Of a stretch of DNA of 27,723 bases, positions 7,808-14,245 are shown one piece after another. The notes under the pieces were generated by a model. The model was not told where the DNA came from and did no database searches. It saw only the letters and a program-made list of their open reading frames with translations. Within the stretch, counting starts at the first letter, position 1. Every line of letters starts with the position of its first letter. This DNA comes from RGIG3009 sp964433065 (GTDB taxonomy: Bacteria; Bacillota; Clostridia; Oscillospirales; Acutalibacteraceae). The translations under genes were made by a program, and so were the position numbers. The stretch spans positions 1 to 27,723 of the forward strand of contig CAYSPZ010000016.1 of the NCBI GenBank assembly GCA_964433065.1. The letters are read 5' to 3'.

Positions 7808-7855
7808 AACGGAGACAGCTTCTTTGCGAAGTGTCTCCGTTCGACGGGTTTTTTC
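7808..7855 (+). terminator. Strong plus-strand terminator facing the rpmA end
   Basis: Stem AACGGAGACA / TGTCTCCGTT (7808-7817, 7832-7841) continued, past one bulged G, by CTTC/GAAG (7819-7822, 7828-7831) and a 5-nt loop, then CGACGGG and six T on the plus strand. No plus-strand gene precedes it; read from rpmA (minus) there is a stem but no T tract. It could block antisense transcription into rpmA or cap the rpmA mRNA 3' end. Confidence 0.7.
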
Positions 7856-7859
7856 GTTG

Positions 7860-8144
7860 TTATTGCTCGACAGCGTAAACGCTCACGCGTTTGCGGTCTT
7901 TGCCCATACGCTCAAAGCGAACGGTACCGTCCACTTTCGCATACAGCGTATCGTCCGAACCGATGCCGACATTCACACCGGGATGAATGTGGGTACCGCG
8001 TTGACGGTACAAAATGTTGCCGGCAAGAACAAACTGACCGTCGGCACGTTTCGCGCCAAGGCGTTTGGACTCGGAATCGCGGCCGTTCTTGGTAGAACCC
8101 ATACCTTTTTTATGGGCAAACAGCTGGATGTTTATTTTTAACAT
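7860..8144 (-). CDS. rpmA: 50S ribosomal protein L27 with cleavable N-terminal extension
   Basis: Component of the large ribosomal subunit whose N-terminus reaches towards the peptidyl-transferase centre. 94 aa; the mature family start AHKKG is preceded by MLKINIQLF, the Firmicutes extension removed between F9 and A10 by the Prp cysteine protease. Core motifs GRDSESKRLGAKRADGQ, GNILYRQRGT and HPGVNVGIG are all present. GGAGGTG lies 6-8 nt from the ATG and overlaps the end of the prp gene, 3 nt upstream. Last gene of rplU-prp-rpmA. Having substrate and protease in adjacent, coupled genes fits the known Firmicutes arrangement. Confidence 0.97.
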   Translation of the reverse strand: MLKINIQLFAHKKGMGSTKNGRDSESKRLGAKRADGQFVLAGNILYRQRGTHIHPGVNVGIGSDDTLYAKVDGTVRFERMGKDRKRVSVYAVEQ

Positions 8145-8147
8145 TTG

Positions 8148-8465
8148 TTACACCTCCGTTGATTGTATCTTGATAAATTTGGGATACTGGGCAGAAAGCC
8201 CTTGCAAGTGCATCTGCAACCCTTGCAGTACGTTTTGTGCTTTTTGTACATCGGTTTCGATCACCCGTAACGCGAGATCCCCGTCGCTTTCGTGAATATC
8301 CGCCGCACATCCGCACACGTCGGTGAGGGTGTTTGCCGCCATATACACTGCGGACGAGACCGCCGCGCACACGATATCCGAACCGTGCGCTGCCGCTCCT
8401 GCATGCCCCTGTACGTGAAATCCGTACAGTTGACCGCCGCGAGTCAGCATCTCAGCACAAATCAT
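8148..8465 (-). CDS. prp: Prp (YsxB-like) cysteine protease processing L27
   Basis: Cytosolic cysteine protease that trims the N-terminal extension of ribosomal protein L27 before or during ribosome assembly; essential in Staphylococcus aureus. 105 aa, normal for the family. The catalytic pair is visible: H21 in GHAG and C33 in GSDIVCAAVSS, with the flexible AAAHGSD loop between them. It overlaps the rplU stop codon by 4 nt (ATGA) and has only a weak ribosome site, so its translation probably depends on rplU; rpmA starts 3 nt after its stop. Function follows directly from family, motif and the substrate gene next door. Confidence 0.93.
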   Translation of the reverse strand: MICAEMLTRGGQLYGFHVQGHAGAAAHGSDIVCAAVSSAVYMAANTLTDVCGCAADIHESDGDLALRVIETDVQKAQNVLQGLQMHLQGLSAQYPKFIKIQSTEV

Positions 8466-8818
8466 GCTTCTTCGGCGGGAGCTTCCGCTTTGGGAGCACG
8501 GGGCGCTCTGGCGTGAATGCCTTCGATCTGCACCTTCGTGTAGGGTTGACGATGACCCATCGCACGTTTGCTGCCCTTCTTGGGACGATAGGTGAACACG
8601 GTAATCTTCTTACCTTTGCCGTTTTTGAGCACTTTCGCGTCAACGTAAGCGCCTTTCAAATACGGGGAACCGAGTTTCAGTTCCTTGTCGTTGTGCAAAG
8701 CAACAACGTTTTCCAGCTTGACCTGGGTGTCTTCGGCTGCATCCAGTTTTTCAATGAACAAAACGTCACCGTTCTGCACCTTGTACTGTTTGCCGCCCGT
8801 TTCAATAATGGCGTACAT
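8462..8818 (-). CDS. rplU: 50S ribosomal protein L21
   Basis: Large-subunit protein that binds 23S rRNA. 118 aa: MYAIIETGGKQYKV at the start, and the conserved C-terminal RPKKGSKRAMGHRQPYTKVQI rRNA-binding block, here broken for description: RPKKGSKRAMGHRQPYT then KVQIEGI. An Ala/Pro/Glu-rich tail of about 14 residues (ending PAEEA) follows, longer than in B. subtilis. AAAGGATG-type site close to the ATG (AAAGG, 1-3 nt) is tight. First gene of the operon, with a strong promoter and a structured leader upstream (8819-8917) that may carry autoregulation. Confidence 0.97.
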   Translation of the reverse strand: MYAIIETGGKQYKVQNGDVLFIEKLDAAEDTQVKLENVVALHNDKELKLGSPYLKGAYVDAKVLKNGKGKKITVFTYRPKKGSKRAMGHRQPYTKVQIEGIHARAPRAPKAEAPAEEA

Positions 8819-8917
8819 CCTTTGTACCTGCCTTTTCTATAGACTCGCTACGCTCGGGCGGAGAATCCTCACTTTTGGTATTTTGCGCACGACAAAATAC
8901 CGCCCGGAATATGCGGC
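8819..8917 (-). promoter_or_regulatory. Structured 5' leader of rplU (putative L21 leader)
   Basis: About 100 nt transcribed ahead of rplU. Hairpin A: CAAAATACC / GGTATTTTG (9 bp, 8893-8901 with 8877-8885). Helix B: CCGCCCG / CGGGCGG (7 bp, 8900-8906 with 8855-8861). The arms share two bases (8900-8901), so the helices stack or compete. Firmicutes rplU operons are known to carry an L21 leader thought to bind the protein; I see the position and folding, but have not matched the consensus. Confidence 0.5.
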
Positions 8918-8924
8918 ATCGGTC

Positions 8925-8953
8925 ATTGTAACATATATTTTCGGCACTGTCAA
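8925..8953 (-). promoter_or_regulatory. Promoter of rplU-prp-rpmA
   Basis: Minus strand -35 TTGACA (8948-8953, perfect), 17-bp spacer, -10 TACAAT (8925-8930). One of the best matches in the window, as expected for a ribosomal operon. Confidence 0.85.
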
Positions 8954-8977
8954 CACTTTTTTTCACGCTCTGCGTTG

Positions 8978-9006
8978 TTGACCTTCTCCCGCTTTTATGG
9001 TATATT
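8978..9006 (+). promoter_or_regulatory. Promoter of the 9035 membrane-protein gene
   Basis: Plus strand -35 TTGACC (8978-8983), 17-bp spacer, -10 TATATT (9001-9006), followed by AGGAGG about 10 nt after the expected start. It is back to back with the rplU promoter: the two -35 hexamers are 24 bp apart. Confidence 0.8.
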
Positions 9007-9034
9007 CCTATTATATACATTAGGAGGTATCACT

Positions 9035-9646
9035 ATGGTTGCTTCTCTGCGCGATGACCGCCCCGCTTTGGTCGGCACCTGGCTCGTTGCCATTCATTCC
9101 TTTGTTACGGCTTTTTCCGCCTACGTCGCGATCCGTGACGTGTTACTGGCTACCGAAAACAGCACCGCGACGGTTTTTCTGCTATGTGCGCTTTCGGCAG
9201 TTTCCCTGTTGATCTCCCTTACCCCCTGTGGCCTGTTACTGCTCTATTTCCTCAAGCCCTCCCGTGAACGAAAACGCGCAAAACTGGTCGCCTCTGCCTT
9301 CTTCATCTGGGCGGTAATGCAGTTGTTGTCTTTGTCCCTCAACCTCATCAACAGTGCCACCGAAGCGGTCGACCCCCTTTCGATCGTGACCACCGCCGTC
9401 TATGCCGCCATCTACCTCACCGTCGGCATCGACGCGCTTGTCAACCTTAAATGGAAATACCTATCCTGTATCCTGTTAAGCCTTCGCGCCATCGTACCGA
9501 TCATCACCTACGGTCAGACCCTGATCATCCTGTTTTCACAGGGCAACGACGTGTTGGCAACGTTCGGCTCCGCCGTTTATGCGTTACTTCTCCCGATCGC
9601 ACTCGTCTTACTGATCGTCTCCTTCAAAAAAACACAGACTGCTTGA
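9035..9646 (+). CDS. Six-helix integral membrane protein of unknown function
   Basis: 203 aa, not recognised as a named family. Hydrophobic stretches suggest six membrane segments, at about residues 13-35, 46-72, 83-103, 115-136, 141-167 and 174-196, with a basic loop KPSRERKRAK (74-83) between the second and third that should be cytoplasmic. There is no signal peptide and no catalytic motif. The frame is open further upstream, but AGGAGG 7 nt before the ATG at 9035 and the promoter -10 at 9001 fix this start. A membrane acyltransferase-like gene follows 21 nt downstream with no terminator between, so they are likely co-transcribed. It is oriented against the surrounding minus-strand genes. 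Confidence 0.75.
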   Translation: MVASLRDDRPALVGTWLVAIHSFVTAFSAYVAIRDVLLATENSTATVFLLCALSAVSLLISLTPCGLLLLYFLKPSRERKRAKLVASAFFIWAVMQLLSLSLNLINSATEAVDPLSIVTTAVYAAIYLTVGIDALVNLKWKYLSCILLSLRAIVPIITYGQTLIILFSQGNDVLATFGSAVYALLLPIALVLLIVSFKKTQTA

Positions 9647-9667
9647 CCCCCGAAAGGAATGGTATAC

Positions 9668-10450
9668 ATGGGTCGTTCCCGCCGAATCTTCTTTCTGGAC
9701 GAAGTGCGCGGCTTTTCCCTCATTCTGATGGTGTTTTTTCACGCATTTTTCCTCATCGGCTACACGTACGACGTTGCCTTTTTCCGCGACCTGTTCGATT
9801 TCTTCTTCCCCATCCAACCCGTTTTCGCGGGTCTGTTCATCTTCCTCTGCGGTATCTCGTGTAATCTGTCGCACAACAACTTAAGACGCGGTCTGTTGCT
9901 GCTCGGCGCGGCGATACTGCTCTCAGGTGTGATGTGGTGCGCCGCTTTCTGGCGGATCACGACGGCAGATACCTGCATCTGGTTCGGTATTCTGCACCTG
10001 CTCGCCGTCTGTATTCTGCTCTACACATTTCTGCGCCCCGCCTTATCGCGTATTCCGCCGTGGCTCGGTCTGCTCGTCTGCGCGATTCTGTTCGTTTTAT
10101 GCTATTCCGTCCCCCCGTCGTTCGGCGGCTACTTCGGTATCCGCGGTCTGTTCACCGTCGCCGTCCCCTCAGCACCGCCCGACCATCCTCTCCTCTACGC
10201 GTTGGGATTATGCCCCGTCAGCCCCTGCGGCGACTACGTCCCCCTCCTCCCGTGGCTCTTCTGTTTCTTCGGCGGTACCTTTACGGGTGTGTGGGCAAAA
10301 CGACGCAAATTCCCCAAATGGACCTACCGCAACCGTTTCCCCGCCCTGTCTTGGCTCGGTCGCCATACCTTGCTCATCTACCTGTTCCACCAACCCGTCC
10401 TGTACGTCCTGTGTGAAGCGGTCAACTGGCTGATCAAACGCGTATTTTAA
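9668..10450 (+). CDS. HGSNAT/DUF1624-like membrane acyltransferase
   Basis: 260 aa membrane protein resembling the heparan-alpha-glucosaminide N-acetyltransferase catalytic family (DUF1624, PF07786). The family opening is visible: RRIFFLDEVRGFSLILMVFFH, shortened here as FFLDEVRGFSL plus a membrane His, and the C-terminal LGRHTLLIYLFHQPVLY block. About seven to eight membrane segments. Members are thought to move acyl groups across the membrane onto sugars; the bacterial substrate is unknown. Two in-frame ATGs lie at 9659 and 9668; AAAGGAA sits 8 nt before the second and touches the first, so 9668 is used. Shares the operon with the preceding membrane protein; a separate promoter serves the following gene. 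Confidence 0.75.
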   Translation: MGRSRRIFFLDEVRGFSLILMVFFHAFFLIGYTYDVAFFRDLFDFFFPIQPVFAGLFIFLCGISCNLSHNNLRRGLLLLGAAILLSGVMWCAAFWRITTADTCIWFGILHLLAVCILLYTFLRPALSRIPPWLGLLVCAILFVLCYSVPPSFGGYFGIRGLFTVAVPSAPPDHPLLYALGLCPVSPCGDYVPLLPWLFCFFGGTFTGVWAKRRKFPKWTYRNRFPALSWLGRHTLLIYLFHQPVLYVLCEAVNWLIKRVF

Positions 10451-10457
10451 AAACGTC

Positions 10458-10485
10458 TTGACAATCGTCCTTCGTGTGATACAAT
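10458..10485 (+). promoter_or_regulatory. Promoter of the GH43-like gene
   Basis: Plus strand -35 TTGACA (10458-10463), 16-bp spacer, -10 TACAAT (10480-10485) with an upstream TG giving an extended -10 (TGATACAAT). It begins 8 bp after the acyltransferase stop codon. Confidence 0.78.
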
Positions 10486-10515
10486 CAAGGTGAAATTTCA
10501 AAGGCGGTGACAACC

Positions 10516-11487
10516 ATGTTCAACGACTATCTTCAGGAACTGAAAAAGCGGGAATGTCCGCACCCCAAAAAAATGGTCAAGCGCGGTACCCTCGCCGTCG
10601 GTGTGGTGGAATCCACCCCCGTCGTCTGGCAAGACCGCTTACTGCGTTTTGAATGGGTCCGTTCCGACGCGTGGGCAGAAGGCAACCACACCAAACGCGA
10701 CGTCGGTCACTATCATTTCGTCGATATGGAAACCAACCAAGAGGTCGGCAAACCGTTTGCGTTCGGCAACGCGTTCGGTTGCGCGTACGAAGAAAACGGT
10801 GTGATGTACGCGCACGGTGTCGGCGGTAACGGCGCACCTTGCAACTATATCGACGTGTATTGGTCATCCGACCTGTGCGAATGGCAGACGCAGCGTGCCA
10901 TCACCCTGCCCGACGAATTCAACATCTACAACACCTCCGTGTGTAAAGACGATAACGGATACGTAATGGCAATCGAAATAATGGCAAAAGAGGTAGGCAC
11001 CCCCGCCGCCGAAATCGTCGGCGAACCCTTTACCATCGTGTTCGCACGGTCAACCGATCTGCTCAATTGGGAATTGTTACCAATGGACACGTATCTGTTC
11101 TATAAAGAAGCGTACTCCGCCTGTCCGTCGGTTCGCTATTTTGACGGTATGTATTATATGGTGTATCTGGAATTGCTCCCGTTCTACCGTTGCGCACCGT
11201 ATATCGTGCGCTCCGCCGATCTGATCGAGTTTGAGGTCGCGTTGCTCAATCCGTTTATGCTGTTCTCGGACGAAGATCGTATTCTCGTCAACCCCGACTG
11301 GTTTACCGAAGAACAAAAAACCGCCGTCGCCACCGCGATGGACAACAATAACAGTGACGTCGACTTCTGCGAATACAAGGGGAAAACCTGTATCCTATAC
11401 AGTTGGGGCAACCAACTCGGCAAAGAGTTTTTAGCGTATGCCGAATACGACGGCCCCCTCGACGAATTCCTAAAATCTTTCTTCTAA
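10516..11487 (+). CDS. GH43-like five-bladed beta-propeller protein (putative glycosidase)
   Basis: 323 aa with no signal peptide, so cytosolic. Repeated blade-type motifs of the glycoside hydrolase 43/62/68 clan are seen: VVWQDRLLRFEW, GCAYEENGVMYAHG, DVYWSSDLCEWQT, TSVCKDDNGYVMAIE, FARSTDLLNWEL, ACPSVRYFDGMYYMVYLE and YIVRSADLIEFEV (each blade pairing a strand with an S-x-D-L-x-x-W/F turn). I cannot assign the three catalytic acids with certainty, so activity and substrate are open; a GH43-like or glycosyl-phosphorylase-like role is possible. The frame opens at GTG 10507, but AAGGCGG is 8 nt from ATG 10516, which is preferred. It has its own promoter and a strong terminator. Confidence 0.7.
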   Translation: MFNDYLQELKKRECPHPKKMVKRGTLAVGVVESTPVVWQDRLLRFEWVRSDAWAEGNHTKRDVGHYHFVDMETNQEVGKPFAFGNAFGCAYEENGVMYAHGVGGNGAPCNYIDVYWSSDLCEWQTQRAITLPDEFNIYNTSVCKDDNGYVMAIEIMAKEVGTPAAEIVGEPFTIVFARSTDLLNWELLPMDTYLFYKEAYSACPSVRYFDGMYYMVYLELLPFYRCAPYIVRSADLIEFEVALLNPFMLFSDEDRILVNPDWFTEEQKTAVATAMDNNNSDVDFCEYKGKTCILYSWGNQLGKEFLAYAEYDGPLDEFLKSFF

Positions 11488-11495
11488 AAAACGCA

Positions 11496-11534
11496 AAATA
11501 CCGTCTGTCACCTTGTGACAGACGGTATTTTTTT
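11496..11534. terminator. Bidirectional terminator between the GH43-like gene and queT
   Basis: Perfect 16-bp inverted repeat (11496-11511, 11515-11530) around a 3-nt loop; core ACCGTCTGTCAC / GTGACAGACGGT. Seven T follow on the plus strand; on the minus strand the stem is followed by TTTT, GCG and six more T. It serves both converging transcripts. Confidence 0.93.
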
Positions 11535-11536
11535 AA

Positions 11537-12049
11537 TCATTTCAACTGTTTCACCGCACCGGTCTTTTCAAGCAACCAGAACAAGAACAGACCGCAAACG
11601 GTGCAGGCGGCGAATTGTCCGACACCCACCCAAAGCGCATTGAACCAGAACGGTGTGCCGTACACGACCGCCAGTTCTCCGCCGACGATAACCGCATTCA
11701 CCAATACGGGCGGTATGGTGGATAAAATCGGCAACTTTTTGATCCGCACGTTGCGCAGCCAATAGGTGAGCAGAGCGGCAATACCGGTCGCGGCGGTGCC
11801 GAGTAGGACGTCCCACGCACCTGCGGGGTTCGCGCCCATAAACAGACCGATCAGATTGGTCAAAAAGCACCCGAGCGTCAATCCGCCGACCGCCGTCGGG
11901 GTGATGACCGGCAATACGGTAAACGATTCAGCAACGCGGAATTGCACGGGACCGAAACTGAGCGGTTGCAACAACAGCGACACCGCCGTGTAGACCGCCG
12001 CCAACAACCCGATCTTGGTCAATTGCACGGTAGAAGTATTACTTTTCAT
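11537..12049 (-). CDS. queT: QueT-family queuosine-precursor transporter (ECF S component)
   Basis: 170 aa membrane protein of the QueT family (PF06177), the substrate-binding subunit of an energy-coupling-factor importer for a queuosine precursor such as preQ1. Visible family features: an N-terminal KIGLLAAVYTAVSLLL helix, FGPVQFRVAESFTVLPVITP, GGLTLGCFLTNLIG and GAWDVLLGTAAT, with about five to six membrane segments. It needs a shared EcfAAT module encoded elsewhere. Its ATG begins 1 nt after the serS stop codon, so it is the tail of parA-parB-serS-queT and there is no space for its own preQ1 riboswitch. The family is well supported; the precise ligand is inferred from family. Confidence 0.88.
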   Translation of the reverse strand: MKSNTSTVQLTKIGLLAAVYTAVSLLLQPLSFGPVQFRVAESFTVLPVITPTAVGGLTLGCFLTNLIGLFMGANPAGAWDVLLGTAATGIAALLTYWLRNVRIKKLPILSTIPPVLVNAVIVGGELAVVYGTPFWFNALWVGVGQFAACTVCGLFLFWLLEKTGAVKQLK

Positions 12050-12050
12050 C

Positions 12051-13331
12051 TTATTTCGTAATCACGTCGATGCCCATATACGGACGAAGTACTTCCGGAA
12101 CGGTGACCGAACCGTCGGCATTCTGGTACTGCTCAACGATCGCGGGAATCACGCGCGAGGTCGCGAGACCGGACGCGTTCAGGGTATGCGCAAACTGCAA
12201 CTTGCCGTTTTCGTCACGGTACTTGATGTTACCGCGACGCGCTTGATAGTCACGCGCGTTGGACGCGGAACTGACTTCCTTATAGATCTCCATGCTGGGG
12301 ATCCACACTTCAATATCCGACGTTCTCGCCATCGAGAAGGAGCAGTCCCCCGCCGCCAACTTACTGAGTTGATAGTGCAACCCGAGTTTCTGTACCAACC
12401 GCTCGGCTTTGCCGACCAATTCTTCGAACGCGGCGTCCGAACCGTCGGCGGTGGTGTATTGTACTATCTCCACCTTGTTGAACTGGTGACCGCGGATCAT
12501 ACCGCGCTCTTCCGAACGATAACTACCCGCTTCACGGCGGTAGCACGGAGTATACGCGATATATTTGTGCGGCAACTCGTCCATCGTGAGGATCTCGTCG
12601 CGATGCAGGTTGACCAATGCCGTTTCGGCGGTCGGCAACATAAATTTACGGTCGGAACTGGTCGGATTTTCGATCCAGTATACTTCGTCCTTGAATTTCG
12701 GGAACTGACCCGCCACGTACCCGCAATCGTAGCCGAGCATGTGCGGCGGCAGAATAAACTCGTACCCGTCCGCAATATGTTCGTTGATAAAGAAGTTGAG
12801 CAATGCCCATTCCAAACGCGCACCCCAGCCGCGATATACCCACGACCCGTTACCCGCGAGTTTCGCGCCGCGCTCGTAGTCGATCATACCGAGCCCTTCG
12901 CACAGGTCCACGTGGTTTTTGAGGGGGAAATCAAACGCGGGTTTGTCGCCAAACACCCGTACCGCCTCGTTGTTCTCTTTACCGCCCGCTTTCAGGTCGG
13001 CATCCGGCAGGTTGGGGATGGACAGCAACAATTCCTTCTGTTTGTCTTCCAGTTCGCCGATGGCGACGTCCCCTTCTTTGATCTTCGCGGACAACTCTTT
13101 CATCTCCGCCATGATCGCCGAAACGTCTCCGCCCTGCTTTTTAATGATCGGGATCTGCTTCGATGCCGCGTTCTGTTTCGCTTTCAAACCGTCGTTCTCG
13201 CCCGAAAGCGCACGACGTTTCGCGTCGATCTCCAGAATCTCGTCGATCACCGCGTCCAGATCCATTTCGCGTTTTTTGACCGCTTCTTTCACAAAATCGG
13301 GATTGCTGCGTACTAATTTAATGTCTACCAT
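12051..13331 (-). CDS. serS: Seryl-tRNA synthetase
   Basis: Charges tRNA-Ser (and tRNA-Sec where present) with serine; cytosolic class II synthetase, 426 aa as expected. The N-terminal antiparallel coiled-coil arm that holds the tRNA long variable arm spans about residues 28-100, with IPNLPD marking its end. Class II motif 2 is visible as YRREAGSYRSEERGMIRGHQ (residues broken at 20) and is followed by FNKVEIVQY; motif 3 region includes SASNARDYQARRGNIKYR and LNASGLATSRVIPAI. AGGAGA lies within the parB 3' end, and the ATG starts 2 nt after the parB stop, so it is coupled to parB. There is no T-box leader, since no untranslated space precedes it. Confidence 0.97.
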   Translation of the reverse strand: MVDIKLVRSNPDFVKEAVKKREMDLDAVIDEILEIDAKRRALSGENDGLKAKQNAASKQIPIIKKQGGDVSAIMAEMKELSAKIKEGDVAIGELEDKQKELLLSIPNLPDADLKAGGKENNEAVRVFGDKPAFDFPLKNHVDLCEGLGMIDYERGAKLAGNGSWVYRGWGARLEWALLNFFINEHIADGYEFILPPHMLGYDCGYVAGQFPKFKDEVYWIENPTSSDRKFMLPTAETALVNLHRDEILTMDELPHKYIAYTPCYRREAGSYRSEERGMIRGHQFNKVEIVQYTTADGSDAAFEELVGKAERLVQKLGLHYQLSKLAAGDCSFSMARTSDIEVWIPSMEIYKEVSSASNARDYQARRGNIKYRDENGKLQFAHTLNASGLATSRVIPAIVEQYQNADGSVTVPEVLRPYMGIDVITK

Positions 13332-13333
13332 CG

Positions 13334-14191
13334 TTATCTCTCCTCTGCCACTTGGTTTGCTAAGATCGTCAGATCGTCTTTTCCGTAAAATTCAATTTGT
13401 AACACACCGTTGTCACCTTTGTTGATGACCCGCACCTTTCTGCCTAAACATTCGGTAAGCGCCAATTCCACCTCGTCAAACAGACTGTCGCGCGGTGTAT
13501 ACTCCGCTTTCGGTTTCGGCGGTGCCGCTTTGGCGCTTTTCGCCATCTTTTCAAGCGCACGGACGGACAATTCCTTTTCCACCGCCGTTTTTGCTGCCGC
13601 CAACTGCTCCTGCGGTGTTTCAAACGACAACAACGCTCTCGCGTGTCCCGCCGACAACACACCGTTTTTCAGCATATCCGCCAGTTCGGACGGTAAATTC
13701 AGCAACCGCAACGCATTCGCAATGGTCGGACGCGACTTGTTGACCGCTTTTGCCGTTTCTTCCTGCGTCAAACCGTATTGTTCCATCAAGGTACGGTACC
13801 CGTACGCTTCTTCCATCGGGTTTAAGTCCTGCCGTTGCAGGTTTTCGATCAACGCGATCTCCGCCGCCTCTCGGTCGGACAACTCCCGTATCACGACGGG
13901 AACTTCGGTAAGCCCCGCCATACGTGCGGCGCGGTACCGCCGCTCACCCGCCACGATCTGGTACCCGCCGTTTGTCAGCGGCCGCACCAGCAACGGTTGC
14001 AACACACCGTGTTGCGCGATGGATGCCGCCAGATCTGCGAGCGCCCCGTCCTCAAAGTGACGGCGCGGTTGCGCTTTGTTCGGTTCCAGTTCGGTAATGC
14101 GAAGGGACACGGTCTTTCCTTGTTCTTCTACGGCATTTTCGGCAAACAACGCTTCCAGCCCTTTGCCGAGACCGCCAATTTTACCTGCCAT
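13334..14191 (-). CDS. parB: Chromosome-partitioning protein ParB/Spo0J
   Basis: CTP-dependent DNA clamp that loads at parS, spreads, and recruits condensin and ParA for origin segregation. 285 aa. N-terminal GLGKGLEALF box; CTP-binding domain with ELEPNKAQPRRHF, LLVRPL, the GERRYRAA motif and ENLQRQDLNPMEEA; helix-turn-helix QEETAKAVNKSRPTIANALRL (residues 150-175, parS recognition); C-terminal dimer domain after a Lys/Pro linker. An AAGGAGGAGG site is 7 nt from the ATG. It follows parA by 50 nt, with a possible own promoter. Two matching parS sites lie 950-1,000 bp away, upstream of parA. Confidence 0.96.
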   Translation of the reverse strand: MAGKIGGLGKGLEALFAENAVEEQGKTVSLRITELEPNKAQPRRHFEDGALADLAASIAQHGVLQPLLVRPLTNGGYQIVAGERRYRAARMAGLTEVPVVIRELSDREAAEIALIENLQRQDLNPMEEAYGYRTLMEQYGLTQEETAKAVNKSRPTIANALRLLNLPSELADMLKNGVLSAGHARALLSFETPQEQLAAAKTAVEKELSVRALEKMAKSAKAAPPKPKAEYTPRDSLFDEVELALTECLGRKVRVINKGDNGVLQIEFYGKDDLTILANQVAEER

Positions 14192-14217
14192 ACAGACCTC
14201 CTCCTTATACTTCCATA

Positions 14218-14245
14218 ATCATATCGCGTTTGCTACAAAAATCAA
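14218..14245 (-). promoter_or_regulatory. Possible internal promoter for parB-serS-queT
   Basis: Minus strand TTGATT (14240-14245, overlapping the parA stop codon), 16-bp spacer, TATGAT (14218-14223). Moderate match in the 50-nt gap between parA and parB. Confidence 0.4.

Larger units (their letters stand above)
7517..7855. repeat. Hairpin island bounded by 13-bp inverted repeats
   Basis: A 340-bp stretch without a gene between rpmA and uvrC. AAAAAACCCGTCG at 7518-7530 recurs inverted as CGACGGGTTTTTT at 7842-7854. Just inside each end is a strong hairpin, so both ends read as outward-facing rho-independent terminators. The interior (7556-7770) is a run of small hairpins joined by ATATAAC. 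The bounded architecture resembles a non-autonomous mobile element or a structured intergenic repeat. No target-site duplication, transposase or open frame of note is visible, so mobility is inference only. Confidence 0.6.

Noticed and set aside
12050..12060. preQ1 riboswitch for queT
   Set aside because: Only 1 nt separates serS from queT, so no leader exists.
12015..13316. 433-codon open frame on the plus strand
   Set aside because: Antisense shadow of serS across its full length; composition and lack of a start signal argue against a gene.
13332..13340. T-box leader for serS
   Set aside because: serS starts 2 nt after parB; there is no untranslated space.
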